Source of the DNA: Eutrophocola sp964503965
GTDB lineage: Bacteria; Pseudomonadota; Gammaproteobacteria; Pseudomonadales; Pseudohongiellaceae
Reading direction: 5' to 3'
DNA length: 58,306 nucleotides
Assembly: GCA_964503965.1 (NCBI GenBank)
Contig: CAZDCK010000021.1
Span: forward strand, 1 to 58,306
Shown here: in pieces, positions 35,139 through 43,818 of the stretch
Layout: every line of letters starts with the position of its first letter
Position numbering within the stretch: position 1 is the stretch's first letter
Notes under the pieces: generated by a model
Seen by the model: only the letters and a program-made list of their open reading frames with translations
Databases searched by the model: none
What the model was told of the DNA's origin: nothing
Program-made: the position numbers and the translations under genes

Positions 35139-36488
35139 GTGGGGAAAAAATATTTTGGAACAGATGGAATCAGGGGAGCTGTAGGGACATATCCCATTAC
35201 ACCCGACTTTGTTCTCAAGCTGGGCTGGGCGATAGGAAGGGCATTTGCGAGGAAGGGGGGTGGCAAGATACTGATTGGCAAGGATACCCGTATTTCTGGA
35301 TACATGTTTGAATCCTCCCTTGAAGCTGGCCTGACTTCTGCTGGCATGGATATCAATCTGCTGGGCCCCATGCCGACGCCTGCTGTGGCTTATCTGACAC
35401 GTACTTTCCAGGCCCAGGCTGGCATAGTCATCAGTGCCTCGCACAATGGATTCCAGGATAACGGGATTAAGTTCTTCTCGGCAGAAGGCACAAAACTGCC
35501 CGATGATATCGAACTGTCTATTGAGGCCTTAATGGATGAACCGCTCACAACCGTGGATTCGGGTGAAATAGGCAAGGCTTCGCGTATCGTTGATGCCAGT
35601 GGTCGCTACATAGAGTTTTGTAAAAGTACGGTTCCGGCAAACATGAGTCTGAAAGGTATGTCTATTGTCCTCGACTGTGCCAATGGCGCTACCTACCACA
35701 TAGCGCCGAGCGTTTTCAGAGAATTGGGTGCTAATGTAACCACCATTGGGACTGAACCGGATGGACTTAATATCAATAACGAATGCGGTTCTACAAACCC
35801 AGGTAAACTCATCGAGAAAGTCCTGGAAGTCAACGCAGACCTGGGTATTGCCTTCGATGGCGATGGTGATCGCGTTGCGATGGTTGATCACAAGGGTGAA
35901 CTGGTTGACGGAGATGAGCTACTTTACATCATTGCCAGGTACAAGCTGGGCAAGGGAGTAAAAGACCAGGGGATAGTCGGGACAGTAATGAGTAACCTGG
36001 GCCTGGAAGTCGCATTGCAGGAACTCAATATTCCGTTTCGTCGCACCAAGGTTGGTGACCGCTATGTCATGAGTGAGTTGCTGACTCGCCAGTGGCAATA
36101 CGGGGGAGAATCGTCAGGGCATATTATCTGCCTGGACTCTACCAGTACTGGTGATGGCATTATTTCTGCCTTGCAGGTACTTGCCGCGTTGAAGGTGTTC
36201 GATGAAGACCTGCATGAGGCTCGTAAGGGAATGGGCAAATTCCCTCAAACAATGATCAATGTCAGGATCAGTAGCAAGGACGGATGGGATGATAATGCAT
36301 CAATTCATCGTGCTGTGGAGGACGCCGAATCTGAACTTGGTAAAAACGGGCGGGTACTGCTTCGCCCCTCAGGCACTGAGCCCCTTATCAGGGTAATGGT
36401 TGAGGGACGTGATGAAAGCCAGGTAGCCAAACTGGCAGGAAATATTGCCGAGGTTGTTGCCCGGGAGATGAGCGGCAAAGCGGTCTGA
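35139..36488 (+). CDS. glmM: Phosphoglucosamine mutase GlmM
   Basis: Converts glucosamine-6-phosphate to glucosamine-1-phosphate for peptidoglycan and lipopolysaccharide. The protein has 449 residues. It starts with GTG at 35139 and opens GKKYFGTDGIRG. The phosphorylated Ser101 lies in SASHNGFQDNG, the metal site is FDGDGDRVAM, and the sugar-phosphate site is RPSGTEPLIRVM. It follows folP by 40 bases, the standard ftsH-folP-glmM order. Confidence 0.98.
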   Translation: MGKKYFGTDGIRGAVGTYPITPDFVLKLGWAIGRAFARKGGGKILIGKDTRISGYMFESSLEAGLTSAGMDINLLGPMPTPAVAYLTRTFQAQAGIVISASHNGFQDNGIKFFSAEGTKLPDDIELSIEALMDEPLTTVDSGEIGKASRIVDASGRYIEFCKSTVPANMSLKGMSIVLDCANGATYHIAPSVFRELGANVTTIGTEPDGLNINNECGSTNPGKLIEKVLEVNADLGIAFDGDGDRVAMVDHKGELVDGDELLYIIARYKLGKGVKDQGIVGTVMSNLGLEVALQELNIPFRRTKVGDRYVMSELLTRQWQYGGESSGHIICLDSTSTGDGIISALQVLAALKVFDEDLHEARKGMGKFPQTMINVRISSKDGWDDNASIHRAVEDAESELGKNGRVLLRPSGTEPLIRVMVEGRDESQVAKLAGNIAEVVAREMSGKAV

Positions 36489-36527
36489 TACGTTATCGCC
36501 AGCACCTTTTTTACGTCTCGGGCTTTC

Positions 36528-36556
36528 TTGCAAGTTCCCCCTAACTTGTTTAGACT
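36528..36556 (+). promoter_or_regulatory. Probable tpiA-secG promoter
   Basis: TTGCAA (36528-36533), a 17-bp spacer and TAGACT (36551-36556) lie 38 bases before the tpiA ATG. Confidence 0.6.
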
Positions 36557-36594
36557 TGGCGCCCATTTTGAGCAGGGCAAATCCCGGGTAGCAG

Positions 36595-37353
36595 ATGCGA
36601 AAAGGCCTCATAGCAGCCAACTGGAAAATGAATGGGCGAAGCGATGAGAACATTGCTTTGCTGGCTGCACTGAAGCAGGGGGTCTCTGCGGGGAGTGAAG
36701 CAGATGTGCTGATCTGCCCACCTTCAGTTTATCTGGCCCAGGTCAGGGAAATGTTGGAGGACAGTCCGTTCATGTTGGGCGCACAGAATGTGCACACAGC
36801 AGAGTCGGGAGCTTTTACCGGTGAAATTTCCGCACCGATGTTACAAGATTGTGGTTGCAGTCATGTGATCATAGGTCACTCCGAAAGGCGCGAGCTTTTT
36901 GGCGAGAAAGACAGTTTTATTGCTGAGAAGTTTTCAGCAGCACAAAAGAGTAACCTGGTACCTGTACTTTGTATTGGTGAAACCAGAAGTCATCGTGAGG
37001 CAGGTCAGACCGAAGAGGTAGTCCTTGGTCAGCTTGAAGCAGTCCTTGATGTAGTGGGTATTGACGCTTTTGCCGATGCTGTTATCGCCTATGAACCGGT
37101 CTGGGCAATTGGGACTGGATTAACCGCCACGCCGGATCAGGCCCAGGAAGTGCATGGCCAGATTCGTGAGCGGTTGAATGCCCGGAACGCAGAAGTAGCT
37201 GAAAGAATCTGCCTTCTCTATGGTGGCAGCGTGAAAGGTGCCAATGCGGCAGAGCTGTTTGCCAAGCCCGATATAGATGGTGCACTGGTGGGAGGAGCTT
37301 CCCTGGTGGCCGAAGAATTTTTAACGATTTGTGCCAGCTACAGCCAGAGTTAG
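36595..37353 (+). CDS. tpiA: Triosephosphate isomerase TpiA
   Basis: Interconverts dihydroxyacetone phosphate and glyceraldehyde-3-phosphate in glycolysis and gluconeogenesis. The protein has 252 residues. AANWKMNG carries the catalytic Lys, His95 is in IIGHSERR, and catalytic Glu167 is in AYEPVWAIGTG. The phosphate loop is LYGGSVKGANA. It precedes secG by 21 bases. Confidence 0.98.
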   Translation: MRKGLIAANWKMNGRSDENIALLAALKQGVSAGSEADVLICPPSVYLAQVREMLEDSPFMLGAQNVHTAESGAFTGEISAPMLQDCGCSHVIIGHSERRELFGEKDSFIAEKFSAAQKSNLVPVLCIGETRSHREAGQTEEVVLGQLEAVLDVVGIDAFADAVIAYEPVWAIGTGLTATPDQAQEVHGQIRERLNARNAEVAERICLLYGGSVKGANAAELFAKPDIDGALVGGASLVAEEFLTICASYSQS

Positions 37354-37374
37354 GCTGGCAGGAAAAGAGATATT

Positions 37375-37806
37375 ATGGAATCAGTTATTATATTTGTGCA
37401 CGTGATTGCTGCCATAGCCATTACTGGCCTGGTACTCATTCAGCAGGGAAAGGGTGCTGATATGGGAGCGTCATTCGGAAGCGGTGCGTCACAGACGATT
37501 TTCGGAAGTTCCGGTAGCGGCAATGTCTTGTCCAAGTCCACTTCCATCATGGCTGTAGTGTTTTTTATAACCAGCCTTGGACTTGCCGTCGTAGCCAGGC
37601 AGCAGGCCAATATGAGTGTTCAGGACAGTGGGCTGATTGAAAACCTCGATGAAATTTCAACACAGGTTCCAGTTGCAACCCAGACTGCGGACGAGATCCC
37701 TGTGGTTACAGAAGAACAACTGCCTGAAAGTGATATTCCGTTATTTGAAGAAGCAGAAGCTTCTTCAGTAGATATTCCCGTTGTAGAAGGCGGGGAGACA
37801 GATTAA
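37375..37806 (+). CDS. secG: Protein translocase subunit SecG
   Basis: Small membrane subunit of SecYEG that speeds preprotein export. The protein has 143 residues. Two membrane segments (about 3-21 and 54-72) flank the conserved cytoplasmic loop QQGKGADMGASFGSGASQTIFGS. The C-terminal half beyond residue 85 is an acidic, Pro- and Thr-rich tail. The stop codon TAA touches the first base of tRNA-Leu, so message and tRNA share a transcript and must be separated by processing. Confidence 0.95.
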   Translation: MESVIIFVHVIAAIAITGLVLIQQGKGADMGASFGSGASQTIFGSSGSGNVLSKSTSIMAVVFFITSLGLAVVARQQANMSVQDSGLIENLDEISTQVPVATQTADEIPVVTEEQLPESDIPLFEEAEASSVDIPVVEGGETD

Positions 37807-37892
37807 GCCGAAGTGGTGGAATTGGTAGACACGCTATCTTGAGGGGGTAGTGACCTACGGTCGTGCCGGTTCAAGTCCGGCCTTCGGCACCA
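37807..37892 (+). tRNA. tRNA-Leu (GAG)
   Basis: An 86-nt class II tRNA. The acceptor stem GCCGAAG pairs with CUUCGGC (37882-37888), then A73 and an encoded CCA (37890-37892). The anticodon loop has GAG at 37841-37843, and a short variable arm lies between it and the T-arm GGTTCAAGTCC. It directly follows the secG stop. Confidence 0.96.
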
Positions 37893-38145
37893 AATATACC
37901 TTGGAGATTGGTTGTACCATTCAGTTCAGCTAATTTTTGGGGTTTACCTGAAGTACTCCAGGGAGAACGAAGTTCCCCTGGATCACAGAAGTTGATTCGA
38001 GACTGGAAATTGCCCATGTGAAAGTCAGGTAAACCGGCTCGAAGCAGGATTCTGTGGTTAGGGCGCTCGCAGAGCTCCTGGATAAAAAAATAATGATTCG
38101 AAGCAGGAATCCTTCTGTTCGGGTATGGAAGAAGGGAGATTGGTC
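37893..38145. other. Structured spacer between tRNA-Leu and the initiator tRNA
   Basis: There is no convincing gene in this stretch. An 11-bp perfect inverted repeat, GGTTTACCTGA (37941-37951) and TCAGGTAAACC (38025-38035), encloses a strong hairpin (37957-37982, TCCAGGG-GAAC/GTTC-CCCTGGA with one bulged A). A short direct repeat, TCGAAGCAGGA, occurs twice further on (near 38039 and 38098). This could be a processed RNA, a small RNA or a dispersed repeat. I see no promoter of its own. Confidence 0.5.
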
Positions 38146-38181
38146 TTGACCATGAACCAGTTCGCACCTATAATTCCCGCC
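38146..38181 (+). promoter_or_regulatory. Strong promoter of initiator tRNA-Met
   Basis: TTGACC (38146-38151), exactly 17 bp, and TATAAT (38169-38174), then a GC-rich discriminator (TCCCGCCC) typical of stringently controlled stable-RNA promoters. The predicted start is about 50 bases before the tRNA. Confidence 0.85.
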
Positions 38182-38231
38182 CTTTCCGATGACCCTTTTG
38201 GTTGCCGGAAATAAAGTTGAAGTTGATGTGT

Positions 38232-38308
<77 letters not shown>

Positions 38309-38340
38309 ATTTCAACCAGGGCTAAAGAAATTGTGCATCA

Positions 38341-38359
38341 GCAGACATTAATTGTCTGC
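38341..38359 (+). repeat. Perfect hairpin before decayed tRNA copy A
   Basis: GCAGAC, a seven-base loop and GTCTGC form a perfect six-pair hairpin that merges into the start of the first tRNA-like copy. A related but decayed version (GCAGACA to GTTTGC) precedes the second copy near 38474-38493. Confidence 0.7.
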
Positions 38360-38441
38360 GGTTTTAAAGAAACAGTCCCTCGGGCTCGACGCTTTATAAC
38401 CACGGGGAAGGTCCCAGGTTTAAATCCTGCCCCTGATACCA
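38357..38441 (+). pseudogene. Decayed copy A of initiator tRNA-Met
   Basis: Aligned to the tRNA at 38232-38308 it shares the TGCGG start, ATAACC in the anticodon region, AAGGTC, AGGTT-AAATCCTGCCCC in the T-arm, TACCA, and even the downstream flank AATTTCAACC. The D-arm and anticodon stem no longer pair and the CAT anticodon is lost, so it should not be functional. Confidence 0.72.
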
Positions 38442-38490
38442 ATTTCAACCCTGAAAGGAAGTTTACGAATTATGCAGACAGACTGGTGTT

Positions 38491-38563
38491 TGCAGGTGGG
38501 ATAAGGCAGAGGCCTTGCTTGCCAAGGGGAAGGTCGCAGGTTCTATATCTGTCCCCGCTACCA
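38491..38563 (+). pseudogene. Decayed copy B of initiator tRNA-Met
   Basis: It shares GGGGAAGGTC-CAGGTT with copy A, and TCCCCGCTACCA with the intact tRNA. The middle is replaced (an unrelated CCTTG/CAAGG stem) and the T-loop is altered. It appears to be an older or further-decayed member of the same tandem series. Confidence 0.65.
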
Positions 38564-38585
38564 GTCTTCAGTAGCCGGTTTATTG

Positions 38586-38608
38586 AAAGCCCCTTTTAGG
38601 GGCTTTTT
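38586..38608 (+). terminator. First rho-independent terminator between tRNA and rimP
   Basis: AAAGCCCC (38586-38593) pairs with GGGGCTTT (38599-38606), a five-base loop, then TT. Confidence 0.85.
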
Positions 38609-38647
38609 CGTAGGCAGGGTCTGAACCCAGATAGCAGTAATTGGAAG

Positions 38648-38672
38648 TGGGCCTTGGGCCCATTTTTTGTTT
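38648..38672 (+). terminator. Second rho-independent terminator before rimP
   Basis: TGGGCC/GGCCCA stem (38648-38653 with 38657-38662) followed by TTTTTTGTTT. Only about 20 bases separate it from the rimP start, so rimP expression probably relies on readthrough. Confidence 0.85.
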
Positions 38673-38692
38673 GGCAAGAGCGTGAATTGACG

Positions 38693-39157
38693 ATGAGCAG
38701 GAAAACAATCGAGTTGGGAAACTTGCTGGAACCTGCCATTAATGCGCTTGGTTTTGAGCTGTGGGGGATTGAATATATTCCCCAGGGCAGACATTCCATC
38801 TTGCGGGTTTACCTCGACAAGGCCAATGGAATAGATGTTGAGGATTGCGCAAATGCCAGCCGGCAGATTAGTAGTATCCTCGATGTGGAAGATCCTATCA
38901 GCGGCGAGTACACGCTGGAGGTTTCCTCACCTGGGCTGGACAGGGTGTTGTTCAAACTGGAGCAGTTTCAGGATTACCTGGGTTGGCATGTCCAGCTCAG
39001 GCTGACAGAAAGTTTTGAAAATAAGCGGAAATTTACGGGCCAGTTAAAAGGAATTGTCGATGATGAGGTCGTACTTATTATCGGCGATGAAGAATATGTG
39101 ATTCCTTATGAACTGGTCGAGAAGGCCAACCTGGTAAGCCAGGTTCAGGCCGGATAA
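38693..39157 (+). CDS. rimP: Ribosome maturation factor RimP
   Basis: Aids 30S ribosomal subunit maturation. The protein has 154 residues. Its N-terminal alpha/beta domain contains LLEPAINALGFELWGIEY and YTLEVSSPGLDR, followed by an Sm-like C-terminal barrel (GIVDDEVVLII). I chose ATG 38693; the open frame extends upstream into the terminator. It is the first gene of rimP-nusA-infB-rbfA-truB-rpsO-pnp. Confidence 0.95.
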   Translation: MSRKTIELGNLLEPAINALGFELWGIEYIPQGRHSILRVYLDKANGIDVEDCANASRQISSILDVEDPISGEYTLEVSSPGLDRVLFKLEQFQDYLGWHVQLRLTESFENKRKFTGQLKGIVDDEVVLIIGDEEYVIPYELVEKANLVSQVQAG

Positions 39158-39206
39158 TGCAGTTGGAGTTGTAATTCCCCGATGGGGCATGAAAGGTAGC
39201 AACGAG

Positions 39207-40742
39207 ATGAATAACAAAGAAATTTTAATGGTGGCAGATGCCGTCTCTAATGAAAAAGGTGTCTCAAGGGATGTGATTTTCAGTGCTATAGAGTCAGCAC
39301 TGGCGTCCGCCACTAAAAAGCGTTACGTAGACGAGGAAATCGACTGCGAAGTGATTATTGATCGTGACACCGGTGATTATGAAACCTACCGTGTCTGGAC
39401 TGTCGTACCTGACGATGAACTGGCATTGCTGGGATCGCAGTTCACTATCGAAGAAGCCCATGAGAAAGATGAGAATCTTCAGCCTGGTGATGTTTACCGT
39501 GAAAAAATTGATAACGTGGAGTTTGGTCGTATAGCTGCCCAGACCGCGAAGCAGGTAATAGTACAGAAGGTTCGGGAAGCAGAGAGAGAGATTGTTGTTT
39601 CCGAGTATGAGGACAAGGTGGGCCAGCTTGTATCTGGTACCGTCAAGAAAGTGACAAGGGATAATGTCATTGTGGATCTTGGTAGCAATGCCGAAGGTCT
39701 GCTCCCAAGGGAGAATCTGATTCCCCGGGAAACATTCCGTATTAATGATCGACTGCGTGCCCTGCTGGTTGAGGTTCGCACAGAACTGCGTGGTCCGCAG
39801 TTACTGCTAAGCCGTATAGCTCCGGAAATGCTGGTCGAACTTTTCAAGATTGAAGTGCCTGAAATTTCCGAAGAAATTATTGAAATCAAGGCAGCAGCGA
39901 GGGATCCTGGCTCGCGTGCCAAACTGGCGGTTAAAACCAACGACGGCCGTATTGATCCAGTTGGTGCCTGTGTCGGGATGCGTGGCTCCAGGGTTCAGGT
40001 TGTATCCAATGAGTTGGCCAATGAGCGCATCGATATCATTCTCTGGGATGACAATCCTGCACAGATGGTTATCAATTCCCTGTCCCCTGCGGAAGTAGCC
40101 TCCATCGTGGTAGATGAGGATGCTCATACCATGGATGTCGCTGTGGCAGAAGATAATCTGGCCCAGGCTATAGGCCGTAATGGCCAGAATGTTCGTCTGG
40201 GTAGTGAGCTCACCGGCTGGACTATTAATGTCATGAGTGAGGAAAGCGCGGCTGACAAGCTGCAGCAGGAATCTGCTGGAACTATCCAGAATTTTATGGA
40301 TAGCCTGGATGTAGATGAAGATGTGGCAGAAATACTCGTGCAGGAAGGTTTTACTACCCTGGAAGAAATTGCCTATGTTCCACTGGAAGAGATTTCTGAT
40401 ATCCAGGATTTTGATGATGAAATTGCCAATGAACTGCGTTCAAGGGCCAAAGATGCCTTGCTCACCAGGGCGATTGCTTCAGAAGAAGATATCAGCAAGG
40501 CTGGTATCAAGGATGACCTTCTGAATATGGAAGGAATGGATAATGAGCTTGCACTGGCCATGTCCAAAATTGGAGTGCTTTCCATGGAAGATCTTGCCGA
40601 ACAATCCATTGATGAACTGATGGTCATTGACGGCATGGATGAAGAGCGTGCAGGTCAGCTGATCATGACAGCCAGGGCACCCTGGTTTGAAGATGAGGCT
40701 GAAGAAGAGTCTACTGAAGATTCTTCAGAGGAAAAGTCCTGA
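39207..40742 (+). CDS. nusA: Transcription termination/antitermination factor NusA
   Basis: Binds RNA polymerase and RNA to control pausing, termination and rrn antitermination. The protein has 511 residues, in this order: N-terminal polymerase-binding domain (MNNKEILMVADAVSNEK), S1 domain (near VSGTVKKVTRDNVIVDLG), two KH domains (IDPVGACVGMRGSRVQ, AIGRNGQNVRL) and two C-terminal acidic helix-hairpin repeats (EGFTTLEEIAYVP and SIDELMVIDGMDEE regions). I preferred ATG 39207, which matches family N-termini, over the in-frame ATG six codons upstream. Confidence 0.97.
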   Translation: MNNKEILMVADAVSNEKGVSRDVIFSAIESALASATKKRYVDEEIDCEVIIDRDTGDYETYRVWTVVPDDELALLGSQFTIEEAHEKDENLQPGDVYREKIDNVEFGRIAAQTAKQVIVQKVREAEREIVVSEYEDKVGQLVSGTVKKVTRDNVIVDLGSNAEGLLPRENLIPRETFRINDRLRALLVEVRTELRGPQLLLSRIAPEMLVELFKIEVPEISEEIIEIKAAARDPGSRAKLAVKTNDGRIDPVGACVGMRGSRVQVVSNELANERIDIILWDDNPAQMVINSLSPAEVASIVVDEDAHTMDVAVAEDNLAQAIGRNGQNVRLGSELTGWTINVMSEESAADKLQQESAGTIQNFMDSLDVDEDVAEILVQEGFTTLEEIAYVPLEEISDIQDFDDEIANELRSRAKDALLTRAIASEEDISKAGIKDDLLNMEGMDNELALAMSKIGVLSMEDLAEQSIDELMVIDGMDEERAGQLIMTARAPWFEDEAEEESTEDSSEEKS

Positions 40743-40815
40743 ATCAATTACGATTGAATTTCCAGGTTTTGAAAAAAAATAGATTTCATTCAAGCAGCAA
40801 AAGTCGGAGAGTTGA

Positions 40816-43344
40816 ATGGCTGATGTAACAATCACTGAGCTAGCTAAAATGGTCGGAGTTCCTGAGGATCGTCTACTGGAACAGATCAAGGAAGCAGGCC
40901 TGCCCCAGACAAAAGCTGATGACACGATGACTAATGATGAGCGTGCTACCCTGCTGTTGTCGCTGAAAAGCAAGCATGGCGAGGATACCTCTGCTGGTGC
41001 TACACCGCGTCGGATTACGCTCAAGCGTAAAACGGTAGAGACCCTTAAGACGTCGGATAACCAGGGCCGCAGCAAAGCTGTGAATGTTGAAGTTCGCAGA
41101 AAAAGAACTTACGTCAAGCGCAGTGTTGAAGAAGCCCAGCTGGAAGCAGAGCGCAAGGAAGCTGAGCGTCTTGAGCAGGAAGAAAAGGAACGTCTTGAAC
41201 GTGAAGCAGCGGAGAAGGCCAGGCAGGCTGAAGCCGAAAAGGCTGCTGCTGAGAAAGCTGCAAGTTCTGGTTCTCCGACCAGCCCAGCGAAAGAGTCTGT
41301 CTCCCCGGTGGAAGTTCCTGTAGAGGAGAAACCGGAATCCCGCAGGGAAGCCAAGAAACCTTCAGTCCGTAAAGACAGCCAGCGTGCCGAAGCGGATGGT
41401 ATCGAAAAGAAAAAGGGAGGATTACGCAAAAGGGATCTTGGAGAGCCGAAGAAATTCCAGCCCATTCGATCCAGTGATGACTTCATTCTGGATGAAGAAG
41501 AACTTGAAGGGGGATCCCGTCGCAGAGGTGGTCGTCGCAAGTTAAGCCAGGGTCAGAAAGAGCACAAATTCGAAAAACCAACAGAATTTATTTCACGTGA
41601 AATTGAAATCCCGGAAGCAATCACCGTTGGGGATCTCGCCCAACGTATGCATCTGAAGAGTGCCGGGCTTATCAAGACATTGATGGGTATGGGGGTGATG
41701 GCCACGGTTAACCATATTCTGGATCAGGATACGTCTGTCCTGCTGGTTGAGGAACTGGGGCATAAACCTAAAACCGTTTCTGATGATGCGATTGAAGAAA
41801 ATCTCGTTGAATCCATCAAATATGAAGGTGAAGAAGTACCGCGTGCACCAGTCGTGACCGTAATGGGGCATGTTGACCACGGTAAAACATCACTTCTGGA
41901 CTATATCCGTAAATCTTCTGTGACTTCCGGTGAGGCCGGTGGTATCACGCAGCATATCGGTGCCTATCATGTGGATACCGAACACGGCATGATCACTTTC
42001 CTTGATACACCAGGCCATGCTGCGTTCAGTGCGATGCGTTCCCGCGGTGCTCAGGCGACTGATATTGTTATTCTGGTTGTTGCGGGTGATGACGGAGTTA
42101 AGCCGCAGACTGAAGAGGCTGTTCAACATGCCCAGGCAGCGGAAGTGCCACTGGTGGTTGCTATCAACAAGATGGACAAGGAGGGCGTTGATCCTGACCG
42201 AGTGAAAAATGAACTGGCAGCCAAAGGGCTGACGCCTGAAGAATGGGGCGGTGAAACCCAGTTTATTGAGGTATCAGCCCAGACCGGCAAGGGAATTCCT
42301 GAACTGTTGGAAGCTGTCCTGCTCCAGTCTGAGCTGCTCGAACTCAAGGCAATCGAAAATTGTGATGCCAAGGGTGTGGTTATTGAATCTCGTCTGGACA
42401 AGGGGCGTGGTCCGGTTGCAACTGTTCTGATTCAGAACGGTACACTAAAAATGTCGGATATCATTCTTGCCGGTCATGAGTACGGCAAGATCAGGGCAAT
42501 GATTGATGAAAATGGCAAGCAGATTAAAGAAGCAGGCCCCTCAATTCCTGTCGAGATTCTGGGGCTAAACGGTACACCTGATGCGGGCGATGATTTCCTG
42601 ATTGTCCAGGATGAGAAGAAAGCTAGGGAAGTCGCAGAATTCAGGATGAACAAGTTCCGTGAAACCCAGGTTGCGAAACAGCAGGCGGCCAAAATGGAAA
42701 GTATGTTTGCTACCATGGGTGATGCTGACAAACAGGTGCTCAATGTAGTTCTGAAAACTGATGTACGTGGTTCCCTGGAAGCAATTTCCTCTGCATTGAT
42801 GGGATTGGGCAATGAAGAGGTTTCCGTGAACCTGGTTTCTTCCGGTGTTGGAGGTATTTCAGAAACAGATGTCCAGTTGGCCCAGACATCCAGAGCAACC
42901 ATCATTGGCTTCAATGTTCGAGCCGACAAAGCCGCCAGAACCTTCGTTGAAAATGAAGGGCTGGAAATGCGTTACTACAGTGTCATTTATGACCTCATTG
43001 ATGATGTGAAAGCAGTTATGAGCGGCATGCTCGCGCCAGAGCTTCAGGAAGAGATTCTTGGTGTTGCCGAAGTTCGCGATGTATTCATGTCGCCTAAATT
43101 CGGTGCTATCGCTGGTAGCATGGTTATTGAGGGGACTGTTTATCGAAGCAAGCCTATCCGCGTATTGCGTGATGACGTGGTCATTTACGAAGGTGAGCTT
43201 GAATCACTGCGCAGATTCAAGGATGAAGCCCAGGAAGTAAGGAATGGTATGGAATGCGGTATCGGCGTAAAGAACTACACTGATGTACGTGTGGGTGACA
43301 AGATCGAGGTATTTGAACGCAAGGAAGTTGCCAGGTCACTGTAA
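40816..43344 (+). CDS. infB: Translation initiation factor IF-2
   Basis: GTPase of 842 residues that brings initiator tRNA to the ribosome. An N-terminal IF2-N motif (ITELAKMVGVP) is followed by a long charged region (about 95-210) rich in Glu, Ala, Arg and Lys, predicted to be helical and flexible. A second IF2-N-like region (about 265) comes before the G domain: G1 GHVDHGKT at 351-358, DTPGHAAF, and NKMD. Domains II to IV follow, ending with the tRNA-binding C2 domain. Confidence 0.98.
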   Translation: MADVTITELAKMVGVPEDRLLEQIKEAGLPQTKADDTMTNDERATLLLSLKSKHGEDTSAGATPRRITLKRKTVETLKTSDNQGRSKAVNVEVRRKRTYVKRSVEEAQLEAERKEAERLEQEEKERLEREAAEKARQAEAEKAAAEKAASSGSPTSPAKESVSPVEVPVEEKPESRREAKKPSVRKDSQRAEADGIEKKKGGLRKRDLGEPKKFQPIRSSDDFILDEEELEGGSRRRGGRRKLSQGQKEHKFEKPTEFISREIEIPEAITVGDLAQRMHLKSAGLIKTLMGMGVMATVNHILDQDTSVLLVEELGHKPKTVSDDAIEENLVESIKYEGEEVPRAPVVTVMGHVDHGKTSLLDYIRKSSVTSGEAGGITQHIGAYHVDTEHGMITFLDTPGHAAFSAMRSRGAQATDIVILVVAGDDGVKPQTEEAVQHAQAAEVPLVVAINKMDKEGVDPDRVKNELAAKGLTPEEWGGETQFIEVSAQTGKGIPELLEAVLLQSELLELKAIENCDAKGVVIESRLDKGRGPVATVLIQNGTLKMSDIILAGHEYGKIRAMIDENGKQIKEAGPSIPVEILGLNGTPDAGDDFLIVQDEKKAREVAEFRMNKFRETQVAKQQAAKMESMFATMGDADKQVLNVVLKTDVRGSLEAISSALMGLGNEEVSVNLVSSGVGGISETDVQLAQTSRATIIGFNVRADKAARTFVENEGLEMRYYSVIYDLIDDVKAVMSGMLAPELQEEILGVAEVRDVFMSPKFGAIAGSMVIEGTVYRSKPIRVLRDDVVIYEGELESLRRFKDEAQEVRNGMECGIGVKNYTDVRVGDKIEVFERKEVARSL

Positions 43345-43391
43345 GGAAAGGATTCGTTTTCTGAATGTGACAATAACAAGCAGAGCAAAGT

Positions 43392-43787
43392 ATGGGTAGA
43401 GTCTCTAACAGGGTAGACAAGGTTTCCGACCTGTTAAAAAGGGAAATTGCCCTGCTTATACAGAACGAGGTTCGTGACCCGCGTGTTGGTATGGCATCAG
43501 TGACAAGCGTTCGGGTTAGCAAGGATCTGGCTCACGCTGCAGTATTTGTCACATTGCTGGGTAAAAGCACGATGGAAGAAGCTAATGACAGCATTGAAGC
43601 CTTAAACAAGGCGGCCGGTTTCCTGAGGTCCATGCTGGCAAAGGAAATCAATTTGCGTACTATTCCTAAGCTCAAATTTATCTTTGACGATACCCTGGCC
43701 CGGGGTCAGTACCTGACCGGTCTCATTGATGAGGCTCTTGCCATGGATGAACGTGATCATCAGCATAATGATGATGACGACCAATAA
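43392..43787 (+). CDS. rbfA: 30S ribosome-binding factor RbfA
   Basis: KH-like RNA-binding protein of 131 residues for late 30S assembly and cold adaptation. Motifs: RVDKVSDLLKREIALLIQNEVRDPRVG at the start, described as helix 1 and the DPRVG turn, and the C-terminal strand IPKLKFIFDDTLARG. An acidic, His-rich tail (DERDHQHNDDDDQ) ends the protein. It sits between infB and truB. Confidence 0.96.
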   Translation: MGRVSNRVDKVSDLLKREIALLIQNEVRDPRVGMASVTSVRVSKDLAHAAVFVTLLGKSTMEEANDSIEALNKAAGFLRSMLAKEINLRTIPKLKFIFDDTLARGQYLTGLIDEALAMDERDHQHNDDDDQ

Positions 43788-43818
43788 ATCCATTTCAACG
43801 TTATAAAGGTTGCTTCAG

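Noticed and set aside
37871..38167. 98-residue minus-strand open frame across the tRNA spacer
   Set aside because: It overlaps tRNA-Leu and the structured element and has no evident ribosome site; better explained by the structured spacer.
38357..38563. Two more functional tRNA genes
   Set aside because: The anticodon and D-arm stems cannot be formed, so they are recorded as decayed copies.
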